DNA of 64,000 nt, taken from contig OY811982.1 of assembly GCA_963681505.1 (NCBI GenBank), positions 5,232,836 to 5,296,835 of the forward strand, read 5' to 3'. The stretch comes from Eunapius fragilis (lineage: Eukaryota > Porifera > Demospongiae > Spongillida > Spongillidae). Position 1 is the first letter of the stretch. Every line of letters begins with the position of its first letter. The translations under genes were made by a program, and so were the position numbers. Under the pieces are notes generated by a model. It did not search any database. It saw only the letters and a program-made list of their open reading frames with translations, and had not been told where the DNA came from. Shown in pieces: positions 34,475-46,393 of the stretch.

Positions 34475-34620
34475 TGTTATGAACTGCATTATGTCATTTT
34501 ACGTGTATTACGTACGCATGCACAGTTGTTGTTGAATATTCCTTTGAGCTTTAAGCGAATGGTTCGGTGCACGAGTGGAACCAGCAGACGACTCAACGAA
34601 CTAGCTAGAAGTTATTGAAT
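34475..34620 (+). repeat. Probable 3' LTR start of the BEL/Pao element
   Basis: The purine tract ACGGGGGGAGTG is followed by TGTTATGAACTGC, the usual TG start of an LTR. The 3' end cannot be fixed because no second LTR lies in the window. Confidence 0.5.
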
Positions 34621-34624
34621 CCCT

Positions 34625-35250
34625 TAAAATGCTGTTATCTAGCCACTTTGCAGACCGAATGTCGAGAAATGCAATAAAAATGTGCTTGTTCCAATCATTG
34701 ATCAGACATTTAGTCAACCATGGTGGAAAGTACGATGCCTCTCGTTTGATGACTACTATCTTAAATGTTATGTTATGCAAAGTGATATTATCCATTCTTC
34801 AGCCTATTTCAAGGAACAGTTCAATAACTTTGACCTGATTAACTCAGTACCAAGTTGTCCACTCTGTTGTATCTCCTTCTCTTTGTTTAGAATGGGCAGC
34901 AAGGTTACATTTGCTTGTGATGGGACTTCAAGCACTTTTACGACATATACATTCAAGCAAATAATAATACTACATGTAGCTCCCCATGTCAACCAGACAG
35001 TCTATAAATGATAAAATTTATATTAAAAGTTACACAGTAAAACAGTTGTTCCGTTCATTTTCATCAGTGGCTCTTATGAATTTTGAATAATGGAAGCACT
35101 TTGACACCACATCCAATTGGATTGCAGGATTGCCTAACACTTAATACTACAATAAATTTCCATCTCCCCTTTTACAGCGTGTCAACCACAGCATTTTTAC
35201 ATGTAAAGACGGACTTGACACATCATATATGATTCATTTGTATTTGACCA
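34625..35250. other. No confident feature
   Basis: Open frames on both strands up to 109 codons but none with a recognisable domain; may contain the rest of the LTR. Confidence 0.35.
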
Positions 35251-35319
35251 AATATGTCCAAGAGTGACAAGCCAAGACGAAAAAATGGGTATTATAATTT
35301 CTTCATATTCAGTCATGAC

Positions 35320-36480
35320 CTAGTGGTCACGATGGATGCATTCTTGCACTTCACTTGGAGCAAACAAAGTGTCAGTCTTCTTTATATCATATTGTGGTTT
35401 CTTTCGTTCAGGTTCCGCAGACTGCTCATGCCATTGCTCTTCTTCCTTTTCAAATGCTAACCGAGCCCATTTCAGTAACCTTTTTGAAACTGTTTTTGAT
35501 ATATCAAACCAATTACAAATCACCAGTAGTTTGTATTAGATTTAGTTCTTGTTGTGGTTTGTGCAGCTGCTGTTATATGTAAACTCACATCTCCAAACCG
35601 TGGGATTTTTCCCATGCTTACATCAACTACAACCTCAGTTCCCGGCTTTGTATTTGCCACCCTACATACATTGAATGCACCAATCAAGATTTTTACTGCA
35701 CCCCACATGTGTGTTTGTTTCTGGAAGCCAAAGCTTTAAATAATTCTTCCAAAACAAGAAACAATCCAGAGACAAACCAAACCGTTCTTGTAAACGAAAC
35801 AGCTGACAAAACTATCTCTTGCATGCCAATGTGTTTTTACACTGCTTAGACCAACCATACAACACACCAATGCACTGCATAAATGCATGTAGACTAAAGG
35901 GAGGATCACTTACTTCACCCAAAAAAAAGTGCGGCAGAAACATTATACCCCTCAGTCTCCGGCACTTGTAGACATGCAAGATGTGGTGTTATCTTCAAAG
36001 AACAGGTTACACTGTCTCTTGTTGTTCCTTGCTCACCAAGATCAATCCATACGTTTATTTTCTTTGGAAAATGAGGGCTAAGTACAGTGGTTATTGCATG
36101 TATTAATGGTTGCAACGAAAATTTTTGTCCTTGTAATCAGAAGAATATTTTGCATTGCTCAATGTCTCCATCCAGTGTAACTGCTTCAACTCCTTGTTGT
36201 GGGTGCAATAAAGTTGACAAATAAAATTTCCATCTTGTGACACTTGTCAAGTCTATTTAAGTTATGCTCAAGGGAGGGGTACCTCACCTTACAAAATTCA
36301 TATGCAAACCATGTGGAGTAGGTGTAAAATATAAGGGACACTGCTGATGTACGCACAGGAATACCTCTTCATCTTGAGGTACAAGAAGGAGCAGAACAGT
36401 TGGAACAAATACAATTTTATGATAAGTACCCAAAGCATGTAGCTACCACCTTACGGTTGGGGAAGGGTCAAGTAGTTAAT
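35320..36480 (-). CDS. Unidentified multi-exon gene, minus strand (partial)
   Basis: Several minus-strand frames look like real exons. About 36290-36450: FVPTVLLLLVPQDEEVFLCV then QQCPLYFTPTPHGLHMNF, ending in a GTGAGG donor. About 36130-36235: GNFICQLYCTHNKELKQLHW. 35915-36115: INVWIDLGEQGTTRDSVTC and LKITPHLACLQVPETEGYNV. 35520-35708: FNVCRVANTKPGTEVVVDVS. 35320-35523: basic/acidic KRLLKWARLAFEKEEEQWHE. Their order and common strand suggest one gene. I do not recognise the family and cannot fix most exon boundaries. Confidence 0.4.
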
Positions 36481-36499
36481 GATGACAGCTACTTTGCCT

Positions 36500-37240
36500 T
36501 CCTTAGTCATTATTTGCCATTACAAGGACTGTCCCATAAACCCAAATGATGAAAAGCTATTTTGACGGTACATGTTGTATAGATGCTCAAAACCATCTGC
36601 GTCAAGGCTCACTAAGGATGGAAGACTCTGTACGAACAATTGACTGCTGGTTTAGGTGTTTTAGCACAGTTCTTGGATTTTATAGAAGTTGATGCCTTAA
36701 GGCCTACTGTCATATTAACGCACAAGAAATTTGTGGACAGTCTTATTATTCAATAGCTCACTAATTGTCATCATGCACAGATACAACTCAGTTGTACCAG
36801 TAAGAGGGAGCGTGTCGAGGATAATGAACTCAGTGATGGAGTACAGTCACATGATATTCTTCCTTGCAGTCAGTACATAGTTCAACAAAAGGGATTCTTA
36901 TGAGCACATCAAATGCTTCAAGAAAGTGCCGCTCACTGCAAGGTGTGCCCAAAACCCATACCACCAGCATGCTGCGTGTGTGTAAGATGTATGCAGTAAC
37001 AAGAATAAATGCAAACCATCTGCTGTGAGCGGTCCAAAATCTGGACAATCATGTATACAACTGCATCAGATTGAAATGCAGTCATGACAGTTTTGACGGT
37101 TTGTAATCGTTGTGGTATTTTAAAAGTATCTAATCTTGTAATTTAATTTCATTATCTCATCCATTTTTTTCCTTAACAAATATGACTGGTTGTACAGCAC
37201 GTGATGGCCACGTGTTGGCAGTGGTATATAATATTGTGAG
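36500..37240. other. No confident feature
   Basis: A 72-codon minus frame at 36830-37048 (Cys-rich end) may be another exon of the gene at 35320-36480, but nothing confirms it. Confidence 0.3.
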
Positions 37241-37700
37241 TGGGAAGACAGCCAGTCTACGTTGCTAGTGCACGAGTCTGGAAACTGCAGGAGCATGAGC
37301 GACAACAAGGGTACTCTGGATCCAGCTGTAGTGGCAACGGAAGGGTCTGTGACGAAGGGGCAATTACAGCAGTTGGTGGCAGGAGGATGCCAATAGGAAG
37401 CTCGCACAATCACGACGCTATCCATATCAATGTAAGAGATGCGGCAACGAAAACCAATTTTGTTTTGCGAGGCGGCAAATCGTTTGACCATGGCACAGAG
37501 CAGCATCTCGCGAGCTGAGCAAAACGGCAGGATGTCACCATTCGAGCGAGCGAAGACGGCTATCCAGAAAGGTGGTTTCCTGCAGACAGAAGCTGATAAA
37601 GTTCGTGGACCGATCCGAAGCTGGATGGGCAGAATACATCGATAATAACCTAGCTGATGATGACCTAATGCCCTAACTCATGATTCGGACGAACAAATGG
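37240..37700 (+). pseudogene. Unidentified ORF fragment upstream of the phosphatase array
   Basis: The frame at 37439-37645 reads SSISRAEQNGRMSPFERAKT then AIQKGGFLQTEADKVRGPIR, and runs (with a shift) into NNLADDDLMP. It looks like a real protein, perhaps the start of a mobile-element gene whose continuation (EQKLAMKRKVVQEVG and KWRYPFP) lies in the repeated unit from 37707. No family assigned. Confidence 0.35.
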
Positions 37701-38479
37701 AGAGGACCAAGCCTATTGCAGAGCAAAAATTGGCAATGAAAAGAAAAGTGGTGCAGGAGGTGGGAGCATAAAAGTGGCGCTATCCGTTTCCTAAGAGTGA
37801 CGAGGTCACTCAGTTCGCAGTCTCAAGAAAACTGACCAGTGCCAAACGAGGCCTACCAGCCGTTGAATGGAGCTAGAGGTCCGCCTTCGTTTGGAACATC
37901 ACCGGGTGATAATGCATGAACGTAGTAAGTTTAGATTAAGTTCTAGCTGGTACAGTATGGTAGCTAGCATGGTAACCTTATTAATTTAAGCACCGCTTAT
38001 CAATGTTATCCACAATATTTGAAGATGTTAGTTCGTATTTACCGAACAAAAAAGGTGAGAAGTGTATAGGGCTGTAGTCGACTGTAACCCAATCAATTTG
38101 CATCACTGTGACGTTGAGGGAGGGGTTAACGGCTATGACGATAGAAAATTTTATTGTCCGCAAGTTTTGCATACAGATACATATAAAATTTAGCTGCAAA
38201 GTTGACTCGTGACAGCAGGTCTATTTAGCATCCAGCAGAAAAGGGGGTTGTACATAAACGAAAACTGGGTTGGGGGGGGGGGGGGGCTTTCCATCTCCCT
38301 CCCATTCTTCTTTCTCTTCCTCTTCCTCCCCTACCCAAGTAGTTGAACATCAATCCATAACGGTTGTCAGTGAAAGGATAGCCATGTTGAGGAATGATGA
38401 TTCCCAAATTCAGATTGAGTTCGCTGTGAGATGAGGGCGGGAGCCCTAGGGGAGAGAGAGGGAGTTATGGATTTACCTT

Positions 38480-39110
38480 CCTGCCAGAATGTGGATTTAG
38501 AATCAAAACTTAATAGCTATGCTGCTGCCAAACTGGAATACAACACCGACAAAAATTGCTATGACACAATTATTCCTTGTACAGATGGTAGCTGTAGAGA
38601 GGGAGGGGTTTACTGCTCATTTCTGTGGCTACCAGATGATCATTCCCGAGTCTGCAAGATGACATACCTGGGTCAGATTACATAAATGCATCATTCACTG
38701 ATGTAAGCGGAGGTGGAGGGGGGGGGGGGGGGGATAGCATTCAACTCCTAAATGATATCTTATGGGTAATGAGGGTCCTGTAGTTAGTGATCCTGTTTCC
38801 TGTTGTGTATCCAGGGTTACAACAAGCTAAACTGCTACATAGCCACCCAGGGTCCAATGCCATGTACATGTACCTTTGATGACTTCTGGAGAATGGTATG
38901 GGAATTCGACTGCCCAACCATTGTCATGATAACAAACCTAGTGGAAGCTAACAGGGTAACATAAAAGTGTGAGGGTGCTTGGCCAACCTGACTCTACCCA
39001 CATGTGCTCGGGTCAAGTGTCATCAGTACTGGCCTTCCTATGGCTCTACCCTCTATGGCCACCTCAAGGTCACCTTGGAAGAAGTGGAGAACTTGGCAGA
39101 GTACAGTATT
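38480..39110 (+). pseudogene. Tyrosine phosphatase N-half exons, copy 1
   Basis: Exons of the first half of a classical protein tyrosine phosphatase (PTP) domain. About 38480-38578: LAAKLEY-type lead with [12 protein letters not shown]; a 57-bp intron (38579-38635, GTACAG...CCAG); 38636-38702: DHSRV and, after a frame break, GSDYINASF; 38815-38955: [16 protein letters not shown] and [19 protein letters not shown]; 39012-39110: [17 protein letters not shown] and AEYSIRTF. Copy 1 is damaged: 10 or more bases are missing after HSRV, the acceptor before 39012 is CGG instead of CAG, and the last donor GTAAC has become TTGTC. No catalytic exon follows. Confidence 0.85.
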
Positions 39111-39959
39111 AGAACATTTATTGTCACATCAGTAGGTAGCAGGTCATCTCCCCTATTCTGTCATCCCTCCCTTGTCCCCAAACATCAGGCCAAGCCTATT
39201 GCAGAGCAAAAATTGGCAATGAAAAGGAAAGTGGTGCAGGAGGTGGGTGCATAAAAGTGGCACTATCCGTTTCCTAAGGGTGACGAGGTCACTCAGTTCG
39301 TAGGCTCAAGAAAACTGGTGCCACACGAGGCCTACCAGCCGTTGAATGGAGCTAGAGGTCCGCCTTCGTTTGGAACATCACTGGGTGATAATGCATGAAC
39401 GTAGTAAGTTTAGATTAAGTTCTAGCTGGTATAGTATGGTAGCTAGCATGGTAGACTTATTAATTTAGGCACCGCTTATCAATGTTATCCACAATATTTG
39501 AAGATGTTAGTTCGTATTTACAGAACAAAAAAGGTGAGAAGTGTATAGGGCTGTAGTTGACTGTAATCCAATCAATTTGCATCACTGTGACGTTGAGGGA
39601 GGGGTTAACGGCTATGATGCTAGAAAATTTTATTGTCCGCAAGTTTTGCATACAGAGCCATATAAAATCTAACTGCAACGTTGACTCGTGACAGCAGGTC
39701 TATTTAGCATCCAGCAGAAAAGGGGGTTGTACATTAACGAAAACTGGGTTGGGGGGGGGGGGGGGGGGGGTTTCCATCTCCCTCCCATTCTTCTTTCTCT
39801 TCCTCTTCCTCCCCTTCCTAAGTAGTTGAACATCAATCCATAACGGTTGTCAGTGAAAGGATAGCAATGTTGAGAAATGATGATTCCCAAATTCAGATTG
39901 AGTTCGCTGTGAGATGAGGGAGGGAGCCCTAGGGGGAGTTATGGATTTACCTTCCTGCC

Positions 39960-40585
39960 AGAATGTGGATTTAGAATCAAAACTTAATAGCCATGCTGCT
40001 GCCAAACTGGAATACAACACCGACAAAAATTGCTATGACACAATTATTCCTTGTACAGATGGTAGCTGTAGAGAGGGAGGGGTTTACTGCTCATTTCTGT
40101 GGCTACCAGATGATCATTCCCGAGTCTGCAAGATGACATACCTGGGTCAGATTACATAAATGCATCATTCACTGATGTAAGCGGAGGTGGAGGGGGGGGG
40201 GGGGGGGGGGATAGCATTCAACTCCTAAATGATATCTTATGGGTAATGAGGGTCCTGTAGTTAGTGATCCTGTTTCCTGTTGTGTATCCAGGGTTACAAC
40301 AAGCTAAACTGCTACATAGCCACCCAGGGTCCAATGCCATGTACATGTACCTTTGATGACTTCTGGAGAATGGTATGGGAATTCGACTGCCCAACCATTG
40401 TCATGATAACAAACCTAGTGGAAGCTAACAGGGTAACATAAAAGTGTGAGGGTGCTTGGCCAACCTGACTCTACCCACATGTGCTCAGGTCAAGTGTCAT
40501 CAGTACTGGCCTTCCTATGGCTCTACCCTCTATGGCCACCTCAAGGTCACCTTGGAAGAAGTGGAGAACTTGGCAGAGTACAGTA
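39960..40585 (+). pseudogene. Tyrosine phosphatase N-half exons, copy 2
   Basis: Same four exons as copy 1, about 1480 bp further on. The acceptor before VKCHQYWPS is a normal CAG here, but the last exon has TGA in place of the Arg codon of SIRTF (about 40586-40590), and the donor after it is lost as in copy 1. The deletion after HSRV is shared. No catalytic exon follows. Confidence 0.85.
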
Positions 40586-41439
40586 TTTGAACATTTATTG
40601 TCACATCAGTAGGTAGCAGGTCATCTCCCCTATTCTGTCATCCCTCCCTTGTCCCCAAACATCAGGCCAAGCCTATTGCAGAGCAAAAATTGGCAATGAA
40701 AAGGAAAGTGGTGCAGGAGGTGGGTGCATAAAAGTGGCACTATCCGTTTCCTAAGGGTGACGAGGTCACTCAGTTCGTAGGCTCAAGAAAACTGGTGCCA
40801 CACGAGGCCTACCAGCCGTTGAATGGAGCTAGAGGTCCGCCTTCGTTTGGAACATCACTGGGTGATAATGCATGAACGTAGTAAGTTTAGATTAAGTTCT
40901 AGCTGGTATAGTATGGTAGCTAGCATGGTAGACTTATTAATTTAGGCACCGCTTATCAATGTTATCCACAATATTTGAAGATGTTAGTTCGTATTTACAG
41001 AACAAAAAAGGTGAGAAGTGTATAGGGCTGTAGTTGACTGTAATCCAATCAATTTGCATCACTGTGACGTTGAGGGAGGGGTTAACAGCTATGATGCTAG
41101 AAAATTTTATTGTCCGCAAGTTTTGCATACAGAGCCATATAAAATCTAACTGCAACGTTGACTCGTGACAGCAGGTCTATTTAGCATCCAGCAGAAAAGG
41201 GGGTTGTACGTTAACGAAAACTGGGTTGGGGGGGGGGGGGGGTTTCCATCTCCCTCCCATTCTTCTTTCTCTTCCTCTTCCTCCCCTTCCTTAGTAGTTG
41301 AACATCAATCCATAACGGTTGTCAGCGAAAGGATAGCCATGTTGAGGAATGATGATTCCCAAATTCAGATTGAGTTCGCTGTGAGATGAGGGAGGGAGCC
41401 CTAGGGGGAGTTATGGATTTACCTTCCTGCCAGAATGTG

Positions 41440-42065
41440 GATTTAGAATCAAAACTTAATAGCCATGCTGCTGCCAAACTGGAATACAACACCGACAAAA
41501 ATTGCTATGACACAATTATTCCTTGTACGGATGGTAGCTGTAGAGAGGGAGGGGTTTACTGCTCATTTCTGTGGCTACCAGATGGTCATTCCCGAGTCTG
41601 CAAGATGACATACCTGGGTCAGATTACATCAATGCATCATTCATTGATGTAAGTGGGGGGGGGGGAGGGGGGGGGGGAATAGCATTCAACTCCTAAATGA
41701 TATCTTCTGGGTAATGAGGGTCCTGTAGTTAGTGATCCTGTTTCCTGTTGTGTATCCAGGGTTACAACAAGCTAAACTGCTACATAGCCACCCAGGGTCC
41801 AATGCCATGTACATGTACCTTTGATGACTTCTGGAGAATGGTATGGGAATTCGACTGCCCAACCATTGTCATGATAACAAACCTAGTGGAAGCAAACAGG
41901 GTAACATAAAAGTGTGAGGGTGCTTAGCCAACCTGACTCTACCCACATGTGCTCAGGTCAAGTGTCATCAGTACTGGCCTTCCTATGGCTCTACCACCTA
42001 TGGCCACCTCAAGGACACCTTGGAAGAAGTGGAGAGCTTGGCAGAGTACAGTATTAGAACATTTA
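41440..42065 (+). CDS. Tyrosine phosphatase N-half exons, copy 3 (linked to the catalytic exons)
   Basis: Exons about 41440-41524, 41582-41648, 41760-41900 and 41957-42065, with a 57-bp intron at 41525-41581, donors GTAAGT, GTAACA and GTAACA, and CAG acceptors. They encode the substrate-recognition loop region ([12 protein letters not shown] joined to YDHSRV, then [11 protein letters not shown]), the Q-rich TQGP loop ([11 protein letters not shown]) and DDFWRMVWE, and the VKCHQYWPS strand. Only this copy keeps the Arg of SIRTF and the intact GTAACA donor, and it is followed by the rest of the domain, so it is likely the original. The short deletion after HSRV is present here too, which would shift the frame. 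Confidence 0.8.
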
Positions 42066-42133
42066 GTAACACATCAGTAGGTAGCAGGTTCTCTCCCCTT
42101 TTCTGTCATCCCTCCCTTGTCCCCAGACATCAG

Positions 42134-42798
42134 GCCAAAGCTGCCCCATACGAGAAGTTCGTCAGTTCCACTTCCTGGTGTGGCCGGACCACGGGGTGCC
42201 ACAGTACGCCACTGCCCTGCTCAGCTTGGAAGAGGGTGACAAAGTACCACCCCCCCATGCAGAGGGCCAATGCTCGTCCATTGCAGGTGTGTGAGGAGTG
42301 TGATGTGGTGGTAGGTGTATACACACTGTCTCACATTGTGGTGTTTGTGTGCACCACACAGCTGCTAAAGCAAGGCATGGTGTGCTTACTCTTCCCATCT
42401 CAAATTTGTGTTCTTATCCCCTCCTCCCCATCCCCACCTCCAAAAAAATTATTTTGTCTCCCACTTATTGGCACTTGGTATGTGGAATAGGGCTGCTTGA
42501 AATGGGTGTGGTCAGATATTCATATTAGTTCTGCAAATATGTGCTAGTCCCCAAATGTGTATGACAATGGTTAAAACTGCTTGCAAGCGATATAATCAAC
42601 CAATTAACAACTCATCCTATTTCCCCTTCTGGGGCTTCTCTCCCTCCATCATAGTGCTGGTGTTGGAAGGACTGGCACATTCATTTGCATAGACTACTGT
42701 ACGTTCTGAAGCAGATAGAGGGGTCTGAAGAGTTTGTGGACATCATCAAATTTGTATGTCACATGCGCTGCAAAAGGAACCACATGGTGCAGAACGTT
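42134..42798 (+). pseudogene. Tyrosine phosphatase catalytic exons (WPDHG loop and HCSAGVGRTG site)
   Basis: Exon 42134-42286: [18 protein letters not shown] holds the WPD loop with its general acid Asp; after a one-base gap in a G run it reads GPMLVHC, with a GTGTGTGAG donor inside the Ser codon. Exon 42655-42798: SAGVGRTGTFICIDY completes the phosphate-binding loop (catalytic Cys and Arg), then after one missing base comes LKQIEGSEEFVDIIKFVCHM and a GTGAGT donor. Together the two exons supply every catalytic residue of a PTP. Two single-base lesions either kill it or are sequencing errors. Confidence 0.8.
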
Positions 42799-42896
42799 GT
42801 GAGTGAGGGGGAGGAGGGCATGGGTCGGAAAGAAGTCTGGGGGAAAAACGAGGTCCATGGTGGGGAGGAAAATAGCTCCATTGGTAATGGTTAGAT

Positions 42897-43767
42897 AGTG
42901 GTGGCAGAAGGTATATAAGATTGGGGGGGCTCTAAAAGCGACGATAATTAAATTCATAAATACTTTTACAATGACCCAAAATCTGTTACACAGCTAGATC
43001 TAAATGATGTGTGCATGAGTATACGCAAAGTTACGAAGTAAATGAGCCAAAATAATGCAATCGCTCTTCATTAACAGCTATAAATTTTTTGCAACGTCTT
43101 GTAAATTGATACGATCTGTTAAATCTTTAAGACCTTTCAGTACTTCAATCTGTTTAGGCTGATAAACCTCACTCTTATTGCTACCGCACATACCTCCACA
43201 GTCGCAAGCCGTCAAATCATTAGCAGCAAGGACGATTGGTGCAATGTCTCTGGCTGCAGCTCCTCCGGACAGTTAGAAGTAGGCGGAGGTAATTCGAGTC
43301 TACTGAACAGTTAGCTGGTAGCAACTCAAAATCAATGCTAGGACTAAGTTGAGGTAAGTTCTCTGCAGAACAGTTAGCTGTTGGCAACGTGGGATCTATC
43401 GCACGTTGAGGTAAGTCAACTGGGCCTGTATTGTCTTTGGTTTGCTCATTACCACCCTTGATGACCTGAATTTTATCCCGCTTCAATGACCACGCTTCAT
43501 CCAAATGAACCTGCCTTCGCTTCATTCTGTCAATCACGTGATAGAACAGCTGCAGGATGTAGTAATTGAGGCGACGACGGTCCCGCACGTTCGTCTGTAC
43601 ATGTACTAAATATGAATACTATATTGCAATAAGTTAACGATACATATATTAATTTATTTTCAGGACCTTTTGTTATAGGAGGGGCTCAGCCCCTCCAATG
43701 CCATTTTTGGGGGGCTTGAGACCCCCCAGTCTCCCCCCCCCCCCCCCCCCCCCTTCCGCCGCCACTG
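42897..43767. mobile_element. CAGTGGCGG-family element, 871 bp, with target duplication and a proven empty site
   Basis: Starts AGTGGTGGCAGAAGG and ends CCTTCCGCCGCCACTG. TTAGAT flanks both sides (42891-42896 and 43768-43773). The paralogous text at 51240-51300 runs GGTTAGATGCTACAATGG without interruption, showing the site before insertion. The minus frame at 43220-43588 (DEAWSLKRDKIQVIKGGNEQ region) lies inside and may be a transposase or cargo scrap; not identified. A poly-C run precedes the right end. Confidence 0.85.
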
Positions 43768-43794
43768 TTAGATGCTACAATGGTAATGGCAAAC

Positions 43795-44005
43795 TCATCT
43801 ATTATGAGACAAAAATCCTATATTTAGCACTTCTTTTGGTTCTGTTACATTTACACGTGCTAAATATAGGATTTTTATCTCATTAACCTTTTCTCAAAAC
43901 CTTGTTCCCCTCCTTTTTACACCACCTTTGCCTCCAATTGCTAATGTTTTTCTTTACTTGTTTCCTCAATTTTTTTATTATCATTTTTATCGATTATGGC
44001 AAGTT
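43795..44005. mobile_element. Hairpin MITE, decayed copy
   Basis: Contains AAAATCCTATATTTAGCAC, a 25-bp loop, then GTGCTAAATATAGGATTTT, and on the right a CCTTTTTACACCACC arm and a TTACTTGTTTC end also found in the 51966-52256 hairpin. The left outer arm is mostly missing. Confidence 0.65.
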
Positions 44006-44219
44006 CCCCCCCCCCCCCCCCCCGCTTCATTTACTGTCACAAGCAGACGCCCGTTTTTATTTTGGATCACTGTACGGAACGCGGGAGAATTCTAACTCAT
44101 CTCATTGTTTAGCTCTCCTCTTTTGCTTGCACAATTCTAAATATACGTAAATGCCGCCATGGGAACGCTTCAATTCAACACTCCGCATTACGTAATGATT
44201 ACGTATATCAGTTTTATGC

Positions 44220-44600
44220 TTTATTCATATATCTGATACCTGAAGATGTCCTTCCAGGAAATTCTAAAGCGATTGGTATAACTTGCGTTCATTAAAACCA
44301 TTCCTATCCCAAGTTGTACTCGCGTGAGAATTAGACGACGACGACGACGGAAAAGAATTGGCCTGGGGACGAGGAAAAACACGTGCTTTTTTGTTCTCTT
44401 GAAGCGAACAGTTTTAAGACTGCAACAAAACATTTAAATGACCGTCTTTGCCTTCTGGTTCGATAGGAACAAAGAGCTAATGTATACTGTCCGTTTCTTG
44501 ATACGCGAGTTATACGCGGGTCGCGTTTTTTAAATGATACTCACGACCCGGGTCAATTCCTATATAGGAACTACTATCGTAGTTCCTGATACCCTGTGTA
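44220..44600. repeat. Dispersed repeat, second copy at 53160-53500
   Basis: Shared text includes CATTCCTATCCC/GTGTTCCTATCCC, GACGACGACG versus AAGAAGAAG triplet runs, GGGTCGCGTTTTTTAA and CCTATAT followed by a GTTAC/GTAAC or GAACTA/TAGTTC palindrome. About 70 percent similar by eye. No coding sense; possibly an old MITE. Confidence 0.6.
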
Positions 44601-45255
44601 TTCCTCTTGCGAGCATTCACTATTGATGATATGGAGAGGAGGGTGATGGGGTGGGGAGGAGGGACAGTGGTGGATCCAATATTGTACTAATAAAGGCATA
44701 TACATGCCAAAATATATTTGGTGCAATTTCACTGCTAAACTACTCTACACCTCAAAGACAGAAAAAGACCAAAACCACATCAAAAACTGTATCACCTGTT
44801 AATCTTTTATCCTGGACTCCCTTATCCCCCCACAAGGCATTTCAATGAATGGCAATAGAGTAGTGGTCCAAGGACCCTACCCTAACCCTTAATATTTAAA
44901 ATATCACTTTTATTTGGCTGAAAAACCGGGCCTATGAACCTTTTTACAGGAAAAAAGACAACGTTGCAGTGTTTTATAGTCTGTCAGTGCAACGAAGGTC
45001 AAATAATCGCTGCATAACAACCATTTGTAAATTAAAATAAAACACCATAAGCCAAGGTCCTATCTATCTATGGTGACTCGCATGTAATGCACATTCATAT
45101 GCTCGTGCTGTGTAAAGTTTCTTAGAATATTTGTACTATTTTTACTGCTCATCTAATAACTGTCAAAATGATATGGTCCTCTAAGATGCTCTCAGGCTAC
45201 AAGCTAGTATGATTTTTTTTCAAAATCCAGGAGGGTATCCTGTCACCTTAACAGT
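44600..45255. other. No confident feature
   Basis: AT-rich spacer; nothing recognised. Confidence 0.4.
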
Positions 45256-45261
45256 GGCGAA

Positions 45262-45830
45262 GTGATAGCCTCAGTGGAAAACTCAAATACTCACTCTAAG
45301 GCAGTCTTTAGAGAAGATCTTAATTCTGTACTCTCTTTGTTCAACCAGGCTTTGAAAAATGAGCATGATGCAGGGAATTGGATGTGTACAACCACCAATG
45401 TATTTAGTCTCCATCACCTCAATACCTTGATATTACTGAAGGTATTATTCAATCTTTCTCTTGTAGTAGTGATGCAGTACAAAACAAAGAGTGTGATGAG
45501 AACAAAAAATTTGCAACAAGCACCCCACTTAATAACAGTACTTTGTTAATGCCTTTCAACTGTTTGAGTTTTTCCCCTATACATGTATGTAAATTGCCAT
45601 TGGTGCCAACACAGAGTCCTCAGCACAGTAACCCTTACAGGAAGAAGTCTCCTACAGCCACAACTGTACAAAAATCAACGAGAAAATGTGTTGCTGCTGT
45701 ACCATCATCCTTAGTGCCTGAGAAAACTCAATTGTGTGAAGCCAAAGCAGCCCCAGCTGAGAAGGATTCGGTTAGGCAAGAAAAAGTACAGCAATGCATT
45801 AATATTATTCAACCAAGTGAGTGTTAATTA
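45262..45830 (+). CDS. Possible 5' part of the Ulp1-PHD gene
   Basis: Two frames, 45262-45549 (HSKAVFREDLNSVLSLFNQA) and 45543-45827 (PYRKKSPTATTVQKSTRKC, then a Lys/Ala-rich end with GTGAGT donor at 45821). The second ends in a plausible splice site, and both lie just upstream of the Ulp1-like exons on the same strand. Low-complexity; family unknown. Confidence 0.35.
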
Positions 45831-46393
45831 ATTTAAAGTATGTGTGATATATAATACACTAAGGCCATCCTTGCATACGTGACAATGTATGTGTAGTTGA
45901 TTGCATGACTGAGTATAATGATACATTTGAATCTCATCGTGCCTTTTAAAATTATATACCTTTATGTGTGATTCATAATATCAACACATTCCGTTTTATG
46001 CATGATTAGTATGGAGATGTTCCTTTATTAGTTCTGAGAGAGAAATGTGGATAAACAATGGTATTCTTCCTATCACAGAGGTATTATCAAATAATTCTAA
46101 GTAACAAAATAGAAAGCTTAATTAATCGATATAGCTCTCTTACAGTTGTTGTTGAGAATATAGTGGAAAAAAACTGCTGCAAAAACATCTATTTGGATTG
46201 AATCACTGCATTTGCTGACATCAGATTATGATGCATTTCTGAATGGAAGTTGGGTTACTGACAACATTATCAATGCAGGACAATGCATTATCAAGGAAAC
46301 ATTTCCTCAATCAGTGGGCTGCAGAATATTTTACTAGGCATGATTCTTGAATTTGACGTTCTGGCAACAGAATTTGTTCAAATTCTGCATATA

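Larger units (their letters stand above)
37707..42133 (+). repeat. 1.48-kb tandem triplication carrying phosphatase exons
   Basis: The text CCAAGCCTATTGCAGAGC recurs at 37707, 39190 and 40667 (periods 1483 and 1477 bp). The units are nearly identical. The third unit leaves the repeat at about 42131 (GCCAAAGCTGCC instead of GCCAAGCCTATTGC), which is exactly where the next phosphatase exon begins. Each unit holds a leading segment of unknown origin (about 700 bp), a poly-G run, and four phosphatase exons. Confidence 0.95.

Noticed and set aside
38225-41389. Minus frames repeated in each phosphatase unit (RQPLDVNFDS-unrelated, such as the 72-codon frames at 37981, 39460 and 40937)
   Set aside because: They repeat because the DNA repeats; no domain, and the plus strand has the real exons.
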